From Myxococcota bacterium (GTDB taxonomy: Bacteria > Myxococcota_A > UBA796), in contig JAQXDW010000042.1 of assembly GCA_029251165.1 (NCBI GenBank), positions 1 to 64,000 on the forward strand: a stretch of 64,000 nt of DNA. Direction: 5' to 3'. Positions 9,425 to 18,581 of the stretch are shown here, one piece after another. Both the position numbers and the translations under genes were made by a program. Below the pieces are notes generated by a model. It was not told the DNA's origin. It saw only the letters and a program-made list of their open reading frames with translations, and ran no database searches. The stretch's first letter is position 1. Each line of letters opens with the position of its first letter.

Positions 9425-10825
9425 TCAGCGTTCCAGACCGATGGGGCCGGTCGGCTCTACGGTTCGAGAGCCGGGTTGGTGATCCATTCCGAGCAGGAAC
9501 AGCTCAAAGTCGGTCGGGTTGTGGTTCTCAGCGGCTCCCGGCGGCATGGGGACCTCATCGGGGGCCATCGGGCGGACGAGACGCGGCGTGACGAAGATCA
9601 TCAGCTCGGTCTCATCACGATCATGCTCAATGGTTCGGAACAGGGCACCAATCACCGGAATATCACCAAGGATTGGAATCTGCTGAGTGGTCGAGCGGGA
9701 GGTCTCTTGGAGCATTCCAGCCATTGCGAAGGTCATGCCGTTGTCCACGCGGAGGTGGCTGGAGGTCTTGCGCGAGATGAAGGCTGGGATGTCAATGCCG
9801 GTCAGGCGGATGGCGTTGTTGTTGTCGATGTCAGAGACCTCGACGTAGACCCGCACATCGATGACGTCCTGTCCCAGGACCGTCGGGACGAAGGTCAGCT
9901 TGACGCCGTACTCTTTGAAGTCGATTGAGATTCGACTTCCGATCTGACTGACCGGGATCGGGATCTCACCGCCGGCGAGGAATTCTGCCTGCTGTCCAGA
10001 GAGCGCGACGAGTGTCGGCTGAGCGAGGATCTTGGAGACCCCGTTGGACTCCAGGACCGACAGAATCGCCGCGAGGTTGACGGGAGCACCGAGGGAGCCG
10101 ACGAGGTTGAAGGTGTCCGAGGAGAACGCCTGGGTGATGCCGCTGTTGACCTGGGACAGCTCGGGCCGGGTGGCGAAGCTGTTGCCGATAAGGGCCGGGG
10201 TCTGCAGCGCGAAGCCGAGGATGTTGTCTCCCCAGGAGCCGTTGATTCCCAGCGCGCGCATGCCGGAGCGGTTGACCTCTGCGAACACGACCTGCAGCTG
10301 AACCTGGTGGTCTCCGCCGACGCTCATGAGGTTGACGAATTCCTCGTCGTACAGCCGCGCGACTGCGGCGACCTGCTCAAGGGTCTGCACATCTCGGACT
10401 TCTCCCTCCAGCACCAGCCGACCGTTGATCGGGTAGGCGCGGGGGGCCTCTTCACCGGCGGTGATGGCATCGATGCGTCGGATCAGACCGCTGAGATCTT
10501 GGTGGACAGTGATGTCATAGGGAACCGGGTCTCTCGGGCTGTCGTTGAAGACCACCCAGACGTTGGTGTTGCCGACCGCGCTGCCCTTGATCCGAAACTG
10601 CTCTGGGGAGAGAGACTCGACGTTGATCACGCTGGAGTCCCCAACGATGATCTGCTTTACGGCACGACCCTCATCGAAGATGATCGAGTGACCAAGCTCC
10701 ACGTTCAGCCAGGTCGCCTCTCGCTCTTCTGGTGAGGACCAGGCTGAGGGGCGCTCCTGGGCGAGGGCAGGGGTGCTGAGGAGTCCCAGCATCAGGGGCA
10801 GCGAGGTAAGCAGCATCTTCAACAT
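9425..10825 (-). CDS. Secretin RcpA/CpaC family
   Basis: Signal peptide MLKMLLTSLPLMLGLLSTPALA, BON-like region, secretin C-terminus (VDNGMTFAMAGMLQETSRSTTQQIPILGDIPVIGALFR). ORF track starts at 10939, but the signal peptide supports 10825. Confidence 0.92.
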   Translation of the reverse strand: MLKMLLTSLPLMLGLLSTPALAQERPSAWSSPEEREATWLNVELGHSIIFDEGRAVKQIIVGDSSVINVESLSPEQFRIKGSAVGNTNVWVVFNDSPRDPVPYDITVHQDLSGLIRRIDAITAGEEAPRAYPINGRLVLEGEVRDVQTLEQVAAVARLYDEEFVNLMSVGGDHQVQLQVVFAEVNRSGMRALGINGSWGDNILGFALQTPALIGNSFATRPELSQVNSGITQAFSSDTFNLVGSLGAPVNLAAILSVLESNGVSKILAQPTLVALSGQQAEFLAGGEIPIPVSQIGSRISIDFKEYGVKLTFVPTVLGQDVIDVRVYVEVSDIDNNNAIRLTGIDIPAFISRKTSSHLRVDNGMTFAMAGMLQETSRSTTQQIPILGDIPVIGALFRTIEHDRDETELMIFVTPRLVRPMAPDEVPMPPGAAENHNPTDFELFLLGMDHQPGSRTVEPTGPIGLER

Positions 10826-10865
10826 TGTTCTGTGGTCCCCTGGTCGGTGTACCTGGGTGAGATCT

Positions 10866-11807
10866 TCAGCGGTTGCGGCGTTTGTTCTGCTCGACCCGAT
10901 TCCCGGACTCGTCGAACTGATCCACGGTAGTCCTGTCACCGATAATCTCTACAGCGGTGGTCTCTGGAGCCGTGGGCTTGGTCGCGCCCGTGCTCCGCAC
11001 ACCGACCGTCGAGCGAGCGGAGGGCTCGGCGGACTCGAAGCCAATCACGCTGGCGGAGGTGATTGGTCCGTGGGTGGCCTGCTGGGTGACGTCGACGTCG
11101 TTTCGCAGGACGAGGTGGACATCTCCCTTGGAGCTGGCCAAAGCGAGCTTCTCAGCCTCGGGGAGCGTGACCTCGAGGGTGACTGAGGGGCGGCTCCGAC
11201 GACCAGAGGTCTTCTTCTTGTTCCCGTCGTCCTTGGTGGCTCCGGTGAGGGAGCTGCCGACCGCGAGGACACGAATCCCCTGGAGGATGGTCTCGGTGAC
11301 CCACTTGGCGTCGATGTTGGCATCGTCTGGTCGAATGGTGACGATGATGTCGACGTAGTTGCCCGGCTGGAGCATCCCGGCGAGGCCGGACTCGGTGTCG
11401 GTCTCGACGGTCATCGCGCGCTTGTTGTTTGCGATGATGGCGTTCAGGCCGACGCCGGCCTCACGCTGCGCGAGGCGCTCGGCACGAAGCGGCTCGTTGG
11501 CCAGGACCCGCTCGCGCGGGACTCGGTTGATGACTTCATCCACAGAGTTGAAGACCAGCTCCCCGGTGATCATATCTGGAGTGAGCTGTCGGATCGTGAT
11601 GTCCTCATCGGTGATCGGAAGACCAACGTACAGATCCCGCAGCGCGACGATCACATCGACTGTCTCAGGTGGCTTTTGAGCCTCAGCGAGCTTCTTGCCA
11701 GAGCTCCTGAGGACCTGGAGGACGAGCCCGGCGGTCAGGCCGGCGACCAGCAGAGAGCCTCCCAGAAAGAGAAAGGCTCTCAAGCGACCTCCGGTTTGCT
11801 GTGCCAT
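10866..11807 (-). CDS. cpaB: Flp pilus assembly protein CpaB/RcpC
   Basis: N-terminal TM, SAF-like region (VDVIVALRDLYVGLPITDEDI), GLAGMLQPGNYVDIIVT. Confidence 0.88.
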   Translation of the reverse strand: MAQQTGGRLRAFLFLGGSLLVAGLTAGLVLQVLRSSGKKLAEAQKPPETVDVIVALRDLYVGLPITDEDITIRQLTPDMITGELVFNSVDEVINRVPRERVLANEPLRAERLAQREAGVGLNAIIANNKRAMTVETDTESGLAGMLQPGNYVDIIVTIRPDDANIDAKWVTETILQGIRVLAVGSSLTGATKDDGNKKKTSGRRSRPSVTLEVTLPEAEKLALASSKGDVHLVLRNDVDVTQQATHGPITSASVIGFESAEPSARSTVGVRSTGATKPTAPETTAVEIIGDRTTVDQFDESGNRVEQNKRRNR

Positions 11808-11890
11808 GAGTTCTCCGTGACAGATGAATCAAAATCGTGATGTCTGAGGACAGATGCGGGGCAAGCATACCCAGATCGCACCATGCGGAT

Positions 11891-12349
11891 CTAAAACAAC
11901 CTCAGGAACTCTGAGGTGTACAGAACGACCGCGATAGCCACAGCGACTGCATAAGGCAGCTTAACATCACTGAGGGGCGGGCGTCCCAGCGCCAGCAGCG
12001 CACGAGAGCTCATCACAATGCCCAGGGAGAGCAGGCCGTTGAGCACGCTGGCGACCAGCGTGACCTCGACGACACCCAGCCAGCCCAGGAATACACCGCA
12101 GACAATCGTCAGCTTTACGTCCCCGCCGCCGAGCACTCGGAGCGCGAACGGACCAATCAGGAGTCCGAGTCCGCATGCTGCTCCCAGAAGCGACAGACCC
12201 AGGCCGGCGAGTCCGCCGATCTGGGTCTGAAGAACGATACCGCTGACCAAGCCGATGGCGATTAGCCTGTTGGGTATGCGACGCTGAGAGATGTCCCAGG
12301 CCGCAGCAAGACCAACAAGGAGCCAGAGGATTGAGTGGAGCAAAAGCAC
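11891..12349 (-). CDS. Prepilin peptidase (A24 family, CpaA/TadV)
   Basis: 152 aa; DISQRRIPNRL and GGGDVKL aspartate motifs. Confidence 0.9.
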   Translation of the reverse strand: MLLLHSILWLLVGLAAAWDISQRRIPNRLIAIGLVSGIVLQTQIGGLAGLGLSLLGAACGLGLLIGPFALRVLGGGDVKLTIVCGVFLGWLGVVEVTLVASVLNGLLSLGIVMSSRALLALGRPPLSDVKLPYAVAVAIAVVLYTSEFLRLF

Positions 12350-12404
12350 TGGGTGTCGATCAGCCGATCTGGACCAGTACGTTGTCTCCGGTCAGCACCT
12401 GGGA

Positions 12405-12581
12405 TCAGGAGCCGACGGCGCCGTCAAGTTCGTCAGAGACGGAGGTGAAGAGGTCGGTGAGAGAGCCGCCGAGAGCCGTGAGGGCTGCGATGATTGCAAC
12501 AGCGACAAGACCGGCGATGAGACCGTACTCGATTGCGGTGGCACCAGACTCGTCATGGATGAGGCGATCGATCATGTTCAT
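12405..12581 (-). CDS. flp: Flp-family type IVb pilin
   Basis: MNMIDRLIHDESGATAIEYGLIAGLVAVAIIAALTALGG; alternative start 12575; the longer track ORF is an artefact upstream. Confidence 0.92.
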   Translation of the reverse strand: MNMIDRLIHDESGATAIEYGLIAGLVAVAIIAALTALGGSLTDLFTSVSDELDGAVGS

Positions 12582-12749
12582 CTCCGACCAGAACTTACTT
12601 GGGGAACAGTTCTGGATTATTGGTGGTTGTTCGTGTTTTGTGAGGGAGTGACCCTCTACGCGCATATAATCAGTACGATCTTTCTTCCGGCCGAGCAAGA
12701 AAAAATTGCGCGCCCTGAAAAAAAATGAGCACTAATTGTTGGCGCATAT

Positions 12750-13883
12750 TTAATCCCGCTTCTTTAAATGCACTTTTTCGCCATTATTACTGAACGTAAT
12801 CACTTCTTGACCTGTCAATAAGTTTTTCAGAGAGTCATGAAAGGTGCTCCGCCAGCCCGTCAGCGCGGCCGTACCTTCGCGGACAACGTTCAGCGGCTCG
12901 GGCAGCAGCAGCTTGGGTGAGATGTCTCGTGGCTCGCCGACGAGCTCAGCCCACATCGACAGCACTCTTCCTTTCTGGCGCTCTGGAAGTGTGGGCGGAA
13001 ACCGAGCGAGGGGGGCGCGCTGGGCGTTCTGGATGCAGCCGAGAATGTCTCGTCCGTGTCGCTTGACGAGGCCAGTGTTCAGTCGTCGGTTCTCCGAGAG
13101 CGCGCGAATCGAGGTCGGACGTCGCCGGGCGAGGTCCAGCAACATGCTGTCAGGCAGGAGATAGTACGGGGGCTTGTCTCTGCGCTCCGCCTGCTCAAAC
13201 CGCCAAGTCTGGAGGGCATCGAGCACCTTGAGGGCGTCGTCATCCAGTCGGCTACAGATCTCCCAGGAGTCGATGAGGTTGGGGCGTCGGTCAGCCTCGA
13301 GGGCATTGGTGCGCAGCTCCTCGCCGAGCTCCCAGGCCCACCCGAGCCGATCGCGCTGTGAGAGGTGCGTCATCAGCCGCTCAGCGAGCGGGAGGAGGAG
13401 CAGGGCATCTGCAGCGGCGTAGCGAATCTGCCGGCTGGTCAGCGGGCGGGCAGACCAGTCTGAGAGGGTCGAGCCCTTGTCCATCGGCACGTCGAGGAAG
13501 TGGGCGATGAGTGTGCTGAGGCGCTCTGGATAGCGGAGGCCGAGCAGACCAGCGGCTTGCTGGGTGTCGAAGATGCGGGTCGGTCGGGCCCCCAGTGCTG
13601 CGATGAGCCTCAGATCGTGTGTCCCGCTGTGGACAATTAGCTCCTGATTCGAGATCACACTGAGGGCGGGGGTGGGGTCGACGGCGAGCGGGTCGAGCAG
13701 CCAGACGGCCCCCGGTCCGGTGGCAATCTGAACCAGCATTAGCTGCGGCTGGTACCTGCGCTCGGCATGAAATTCCGTGTCCACTGCGATGCGCGGAGCC
13801 TGTCGGATTGCCTCTGTGAGCTCGATGAGTCGCTCAGGTGTGTTGACGAGGCAGATGGCCTCGTTCTTGGTCTGCTCTGCCAT
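12750..13883 (-). CDS. rnd: Ribonuclease D
   Basis: DEDD exonuclease motifs (IAVDTEFHAERRYQPQLMLVQIA, HSGTHDLRLIAA, IRYAAADALLLLPLAERL) plus HRDC-like region. Confidence 0.88.
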   Translation of the reverse strand: MAEQTKNEAICLVNTPERLIELTEAIRQAPRIAVDTEFHAERRYQPQLMLVQIATGPGAVWLLDPLAVDPTPALSVISNQELIVHSGTHDLRLIAALGARPTRIFDTQQAAGLLGLRYPERLSTLIAHFLDVPMDKGSTLSDWSARPLTSRQIRYAAADALLLLPLAERLMTHLSQRDRLGWAWELGEELRTNALEADRRPNLIDSWEICSRLDDDALKVLDALQTWRFEQAERRDKPPYYLLPDSMLLDLARRRPTSIRALSENRRLNTGLVKRHGRDILGCIQNAQRAPLARFPPTLPERQKGRVLSMWAELVGEPRDISPKLLLPEPLNVVREGTAALTGWRSTFHDSLKNLLTGQEVITFSNNGEKVHLKKRD

Positions 13884-13911
13884 TCCCAGCCCCTCCTGTT
13901 GTCATCCCAGG

Positions 13912-13935
13912 CATCGATACTGTCATCGATACTGT
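13912..13935. repeat. Perfect tandem repeat 2 x CATCGATACTGT in the rnd/UbiA-like divergent intergenic region
   Basis: Direct reading GCATCGATACTGTCATCGATACTGTGC. Confidence 0.9.
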
Positions 13936-14077
13936 GCCCGCCGCACGTTGTCGCACCCAGCTGCAAGACGCGCTCACTGGGGTCTGGGCCATCGGGCAGG
14001 ATGTGGCCTTTCCCGAGTGTGCTTCGGAGAGCGTCAGACAATAGCTGCTGGTGCCCCCCCCTGGATAGAGGGGCCTG

Positions 14078-14965
14078 ATGTTGACTGCTGACTCTCCACT
14101 CTCCCTGCGGATCGCCGGCTACCTTGGCGAGCGCTTTCCCCCCGTCGTGTACACCGTCCTGGTGGTGCTCTTCTTTGGGAGCGCGGTGCTCAACGCTTCG
14201 GCCCTGACGGCTGCACCCCTCTCCTGGCGTGTGCTGCTCGGGGCGCCGGTGGTCTGGCTGGTGTTCTTCCACCTCCGGGTGTTTGACGAGCACAAAGACT
14301 TCAGTCTCGATGTCATCGCTCACCCCGAGCGCCTGCTGTCGCGTGGGGTGGTGACCCTCCCTCTCCTGGCCCGACTGGCTGGGGCTGCGATCCTCATGGA
14401 GGGACTCCTCTCGGTGCTGCTCGGCTGGCCTGCCCTTGCAGCCTGGGCGGCGGCGCTGGTCTTCAGCGTCTTGATGCGGCTGGAGTTTGGCGTCGGAGAG
14501 TGGCTGTCTTCGCGGATCCTCTTGTATGCCGTCACCCACAACCCGATCGTCGGTCTGCTGGCGCTGGTGGGCTTCTTCTCCATCGGCGCTGGCTTCTCGC
14601 CTCGGTTCCTGTGGTACGTCGCCGCAGCCTCGCTGGCCTCGCTGGCCTTCGAGCTGGGCCGCAAGATTCGGCTGCCGGAGGAAGAGATCGCTGGGGTCGA
14701 CAGCTACTCATCGGTCCACGGTCGAGCCCGTGCCGGGCTGATCCTGTCTGGAGTCATCCTGGGCGCCGCAGGGCTAACGGGGGTCGCAGTCTGGACGGTC
14801 TCTCCGAGCGTGGGCCAGCATGCGCTCAGCGGCGTACTGGTCCTGCTCGGTGCGCTGGTTGGGATAGTGGAGGCCCGACCTGGACGGCCAGCGAAGAAGG
14901 TGGAGCTTGGAAGCGCCCTCTTCCTCCTGATCATCCTCCTGGCAATGGGTATAGCAGCATGGTGA
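14078..14965 (+). CDS. UbiA-like membrane prenyltransferase family protein
   Basis: Polytopic; RVFDEHKDFSLDVIAHPERLLSRGVV resembles the UbiA Asp-rich motif; second acidic loop PEEEIAGVDSYSSVHG. Confidence 0.65.
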   Translation: MLTADSPLSLRIAGYLGERFPPVVYTVLVVLFFGSAVLNASALTAAPLSWRVLLGAPVVWLVFFHLRVFDEHKDFSLDVIAHPERLLSRGVVTLPLLARLAGAAILMEGLLSVLLGWPALAAWAAALVFSVLMRLEFGVGEWLSSRILLYAVTHNPIVGLLALVGFFSIGAGFSPRFLWYVAAASLASLAFELGRKIRLPEEEIAGVDSYSSVHGRARAGLILSGVILGAAGLTGVAVWTVSPSVGQHALSGVLVLLGALVGIVEARPGRPAKKVELGSALFLLIILLAMGIAAW

Positions 14966-17463
14966 TCTGGGACCACGACCTCAAGAATGGAGTCAGCGGA
15001 ACCATCGGCGGCAAGGCTGCGGGGCTGCTGCGGCTCCTCCGCGCTGACGTGGCCGTTCCCCGCTTCTTCGTCATCCCTCCTGAATGCCCTGTCGACGGGG
15101 TCGCTGCGGCGTGGCGAGCGCTCGGCGGCGGTCGGGTCGCGGTCCGCTCGTCGGCGGTCGGAGAGGATGGTGCGGAGCACAGCTTTGCTGGAATGTACGC
15201 GTCGATCATCGGCGTGAAGACCGAGGCGGACATCCTCGCCGCAGTCCAGACTTGTCGCGACAGCGCCCAGTCTGAGCGACTCCAGACCTACCTCACGCAG
15301 AAAGGACTCCCGCCGACCCCGGTCGCGGTGATCGTTCAGGTGCTGGCCGAGGGAGAGTCAAGCGGGGTGATGTTCTCGGCTGACCCGATGGATCCGGAGC
15401 GGGTGCTGATCTCGGCGGGCTGGGGACTGGGCGAGGGCATCGTGCAGGGCGCGGTTCCGACGGACACCTTTCGGGTGAACGCAGCGGGAGCGGTCGAGGC
15501 GTGGCTGGTAGACAAAGACGTACAGCTCCTCCTGGTCAATGATGCGCCGGCAGAGTGTGTGGTTCCTCAGGACCGTCGACACACCGCCTGTCTCACCGAC
15601 AGCAGCGCCGTGAAGCTCGCCGCGATTGGTCGCCGTCTCTCCCGCGTGCTCGGCGGTCCGCAGGACATCGAGTGGACCGTGAGCAAGGGCCGCCTGGTCA
15701 TCCTCCAGACCCGTCCGATCACCCAACCGATCCCATCTGGTCGCCGACTCCTGTGGGACAACGCCAACATCATCGAGAGCTACTTTGGGCTCACCGGTCC
15801 GCTGACCTACAGCTTCGCCAGCCACGCCTACACCATCGTCTACCAGCTGTTCTGTGAGGTCATGGGTGTCGACAAGGCCACCATTCAGGAGAATGCGGGA
15901 ATCTTTCCGCGCATGATCGGACTGGTTCGTGGCCGGATCTACTACAACCTCAACGCCTGGTACACGGTCGTCTCGTTGCTGCCTGGCTACCGCTGGAACC
16001 GAACCTTCCTCGAGCAGATGATGGGCGTCTCTGAGGTCGCCTCTGACGTGGACGTGCCGCCGACGGGCCGGCTGGAGCGCCTCACCGCGCTCCCGAAGTT
16101 GCTGAAGATGACCGGCGGTCTGCTGTGGCGCGCCAGCCGCCTGGATGCAGACGTCAAGTCATTCCACACGACCTTTGAGTCTGCGGTCGGTCAGCACGCG
16201 GGCAAGGAGCTCACAGACGTCGCGCCGTTTGATCTGCTCGACATCTACGCCGATCTGGAGCGGCAGCTGCTCTGGGCGTGGTCCACTCCGATCGTCAACG
16301 ACTTCTTCGTGATGATCTTCCACGGGCTGCTCCGCTCTCTGTGTGGAAAGTGGGTCCCGGGCGCGGCGGATCTTCACAACGCACTCCTCGCAGGAGAGGG
16401 CGGGATCATCTCGACGGCACCCGCCACGGAGGCGGTCAAGCTCGCCAACCAGATCCGCACCGATGCTGCCCTCGCGGAGCTCTTCCTCTCGGACGCATCC
16501 GATCAGGCCTTGCTGGATGCGGTTCGGGCTCACCCTCGGCTCAGCGCGCTGTTTGAGGGCTACCTCGTTCGACTCGGAGACCGCTGCACGGACGAGCTGA
16601 AGCTGGAGGTTGAGACCCTTCGGCATCGCCCCGACATCCTCATCCGCACCCTCCGCAGCTACATCTCTACTGCACCTGCCGACCTCGCCCGTGGAGAGCG
16701 CACAGAGCTGGCGATGCGAAAGCGCGCGGAGATGCAGGTCGCCCACTCCCTGACCGGCTGGCGGGCGCGGGTGTTCGACATGGTGCTGCGGCGGGCCCGT
16801 AGGCGGGTGGCGGATCGCGAGAACCTCCGCTTCCTGCGGACACGCATCTTTGCCCTGGTCCGCGAGATCTTTCGCGCGCTGGGCCGGCACATGGTCCAGC
16901 AGGGCGACCTCGATGCCTTCGAGGACATCTTCTACCTCACTGTCGACGAGGCCTTCGGCTGGGTGCGCGGGACTGCCGTCACCACCAACCTCCGTGGGCT
17001 CGCGGCGCTGCGAAGGGCAGAGTACGACGGGTGGCGGACCGAGCCACCTCCGGCGGACCGCTTCCACACCTGGGGGCCGATCTGGGCGCACAACCGCTTC
17101 GTCGGAGTGCCGGCTCGCCTCGACGCTGCGCACTCTGATGAGCTGGTTGGTCTGCCCGCCTGTCCTGGTCTGGTCGAGGGGACCGTCCGACGAATTGTCG
17201 ATCCGAGGGAGGAGGTCATGGGCGAGGACGAGATCCTGGTTGCCTACCGAACCGACCCCGGCTGGATCTCGCTGTTTCCCAAGGCTCAGGCGGTGCTCGT
17301 CGAGCGGGGAAGCCTGCTGTCGCACTCCGCGGTGGTCGCCCGAGAGCTTGGGATTCCCACCATCGTCGGCATCGCTGGCTTGATGGACCGGCTGAGGACC
17401 GGCGACCGGATTCGCGTCGATGCTGCTGCAGGGCGGGTGGAGATCTTGGAGAGCGAAGAATGA
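14959..17463 (+). CDS. PEP synthase/dikinase-family protein with rifampin-phosphotransferase-like domain order
   Basis: PPDK_N-like N-terminus (GGKAAGLLRLL..PRFFVIPP..VRSSAVGED), C-terminal phosphohistidine domain (LVERGSLLSHSAVVARELGIPTIVG). Start reset to MVIWDHD because the ORF-track N-terminus overlaps the upstream gene out of frame. Confidence 0.85.
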   Translation: MVIWDHDLKNGVSGTIGGKAAGLLRLLRADVAVPRFFVIPPECPVDGVAAAWRALGGGRVAVRSSAVGEDGAEHSFAGMYASIIGVKTEADILAAVQTCRDSAQSERLQTYLTQKGLPPTPVAVIVQVLAEGESSGVMFSADPMDPERVLISAGWGLGEGIVQGAVPTDTFRVNAAGAVEAWLVDKDVQLLLVNDAPAECVVPQDRRHTACLTDSSAVKLAAIGRRLSRVLGGPQDIEWTVSKGRLVILQTRPITQPIPSGRRLLWDNANIIESYFGLTGPLTYSFASHAYTIVYQLFCEVMGVDKATIQENAGIFPRMIGLVRGRIYYNLNAWYTVVSLLPGYRWNRTFLEQMMGVSEVASDVDVPPTGRLERLTALPKLLKMTGGLLWRASRLDADVKSFHTTFESAVGQHAGKELTDVAPFDLLDIYADLERQLLWAWSTPIVNDFFVMIFHGLLRSLCGKWVPGAADLHNALLAGEGGIISTAPATEAVKLANQIRTDAALAELFLSDASDQALLDAVRAHPRLSALFEGYLVRLGDRCTDELKLEVETLRHRPDILIRTLRSYISTAPADLARGERTELAMRKRAEMQVAHSLTGWRARVFDMVLRRARRRVADRENLRFLRTRIFALVREIFRALGRHMVQQGDLDAFEDIFYLTVDEAFGWVRGTAVTTNLRGLAALRRAEYDGWRTEPPPADRFHTWGPIWAHNRFVGVPARLDAAHSDELVGLPACPGLVEGTVRRIVDPREEVMGEDEILVAYRTDPGWISLFPKAQAVLVERGSLLSHSAVVARELGIPTIVGIAGLMDRLRTGDRIRVDAAAGRVEILESEE

Positions 17464-18572
17464 GTGAGGTGCACAGTGCCAAGGGGATCGGAGTGTTTGA
17501 GCAGCGGCTCTCCTACGCGCAGTGCTGGGAAGATCCGCAGGTCTTGCAGGAGGCGCTTCAGGTGGGGGAGGGAGACGACGTGCTCTCCATCTGCTCCGCA
17601 GGAGACAACAGCTTCGCGCTGGTCATCGCCGGGGCGCGCTCGGTCACCGCGCTCGACCTCTCCGTCCCGCAGCTCTCCCTCGCTGAGCTGAAGCTGGCCG
17701 CGATTCAGTCCTTTCCTCCCGATGGGGTCTACACCCTCCTGGGGCTCAACGCGTTCGGGCGGCGGGTCTTCACCTACCACCAGCTCAGGGATCGGCTCTC
17801 TCAGCGCAGCCGGAGCTACTGGGACCGACACGAGGGAACCATCCGACGCGGTCTGCTGGGGCAGGGTAAATTTGAGCAGTATCTCCGTGCATTTCGGACC
17901 CGGCTGCTGCCCCTGGCTCACTCCCGGCGCACGGTCGATGCGATGATGGCGCTCTCCGACCCCGTCGAGCAGCAGGCCTTGTTCCGCACGCGCTGGGACT
18001 CGATGCGGTGGCGTGGGCTGTTCAAGGTGTTCTTCTCTCGTCGGGTGATGGCGAAGGCGGGGCGCTCAGAGGCGCACTTCCAGTACGTCGACGGGCCGGT
18101 CTCAGCCGTCTTCCTCGAGCGCACCCGGCACGTGCTCACGGCGATCCCGGCGGCGACCAACCCGTTCCTGCAGTGGATCCTCAACGGTGCCTACACCGAC
18201 CTCAATGCCGCCCATCCCTACCTCTCGGAGGCTGGGCAGGCGGTGCTCCGGGCGCGCGCGGATCGCATCCGGTTTGTTCATGCGGACCTGGAGACCTTCC
18301 TGAAGGGCTGCGCGCCGAGAAGCTTCTCAGCGTTTAATTACTCCAACCTGTTTGAGTACCTCTCTGCTGACCAGCACGAGCGTCTGCTGGAGCTGACCAT
18401 CCGCGCGGCTCGACCGGGGGCTCGGATCGCCTACTGGAATCTCCTGGTCCCGCGCAGTCGGCCAGCGGGACTCGCCAAGCACCTCACACGCCATCCTGAG
18501 GTGTCCGCCGCGCTGCTTGAGCGGGATCGGGCGTTTGTCTATGGCGGCTTCCAGATCGAAGTTGTCCGGTAG
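17460..18572 (+). CDS. DUF3419/BtaA-like S-adenosylmethionine:diacylglycerol 3-amino-3-carboxypropyltransferase family protein
   Basis: YAQCWEDPQVLQEAL, SICSAGDNSFALVIAGARSVTALDLS, SAFNYSNLFEYLS; overlaps upstream stop (ATGA). Confidence 0.8.
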   Translation: MSEVHSAKGIGVFEQRLSYAQCWEDPQVLQEALQVGEGDDVLSICSAGDNSFALVIAGARSVTALDLSVPQLSLAELKLAAIQSFPPDGVYTLLGLNAFGRRVFTYHQLRDRLSQRSRSYWDRHEGTIRRGLLGQGKFEQYLRAFRTRLLPLAHSRRTVDAMMALSDPVEQQALFRTRWDSMRWRGLFKVFFSRRVMAKAGRSEAHFQYVDGPVSAVFLERTRHVLTAIPAATNPFLQWILNGAYTDLNAAHPYLSEAGQAVLRARADRIRFVHADLETFLKGCAPRSFSAFNYSNLFEYLSADQHERLLELTIRAARPGARIAYWNLLVPRSRPAGLAKHLTRHPEVSAALLERDRAFVYGGFQIEVVR

Positions 18573-18581
18573 AGTCTGGCC

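Noticed and set aside
12582-12760. Possible sigma54 promoter (TGGCGAAAAAGTGC) upstream of flp
   Set aside because: Spacing between GG and GC is one nt short and the site lies in the 3' end of rnd
14500-14958. N-terminal 153 residues of the 987-aa track ORF
   Set aside because: Out-of-frame overlap with the UbiA-like gene; true start is MVIWDHDLKNG at 14959
16159-17325. 388-aa minus-strand ORF
   Set aside because: Antisense to the dikinase gene
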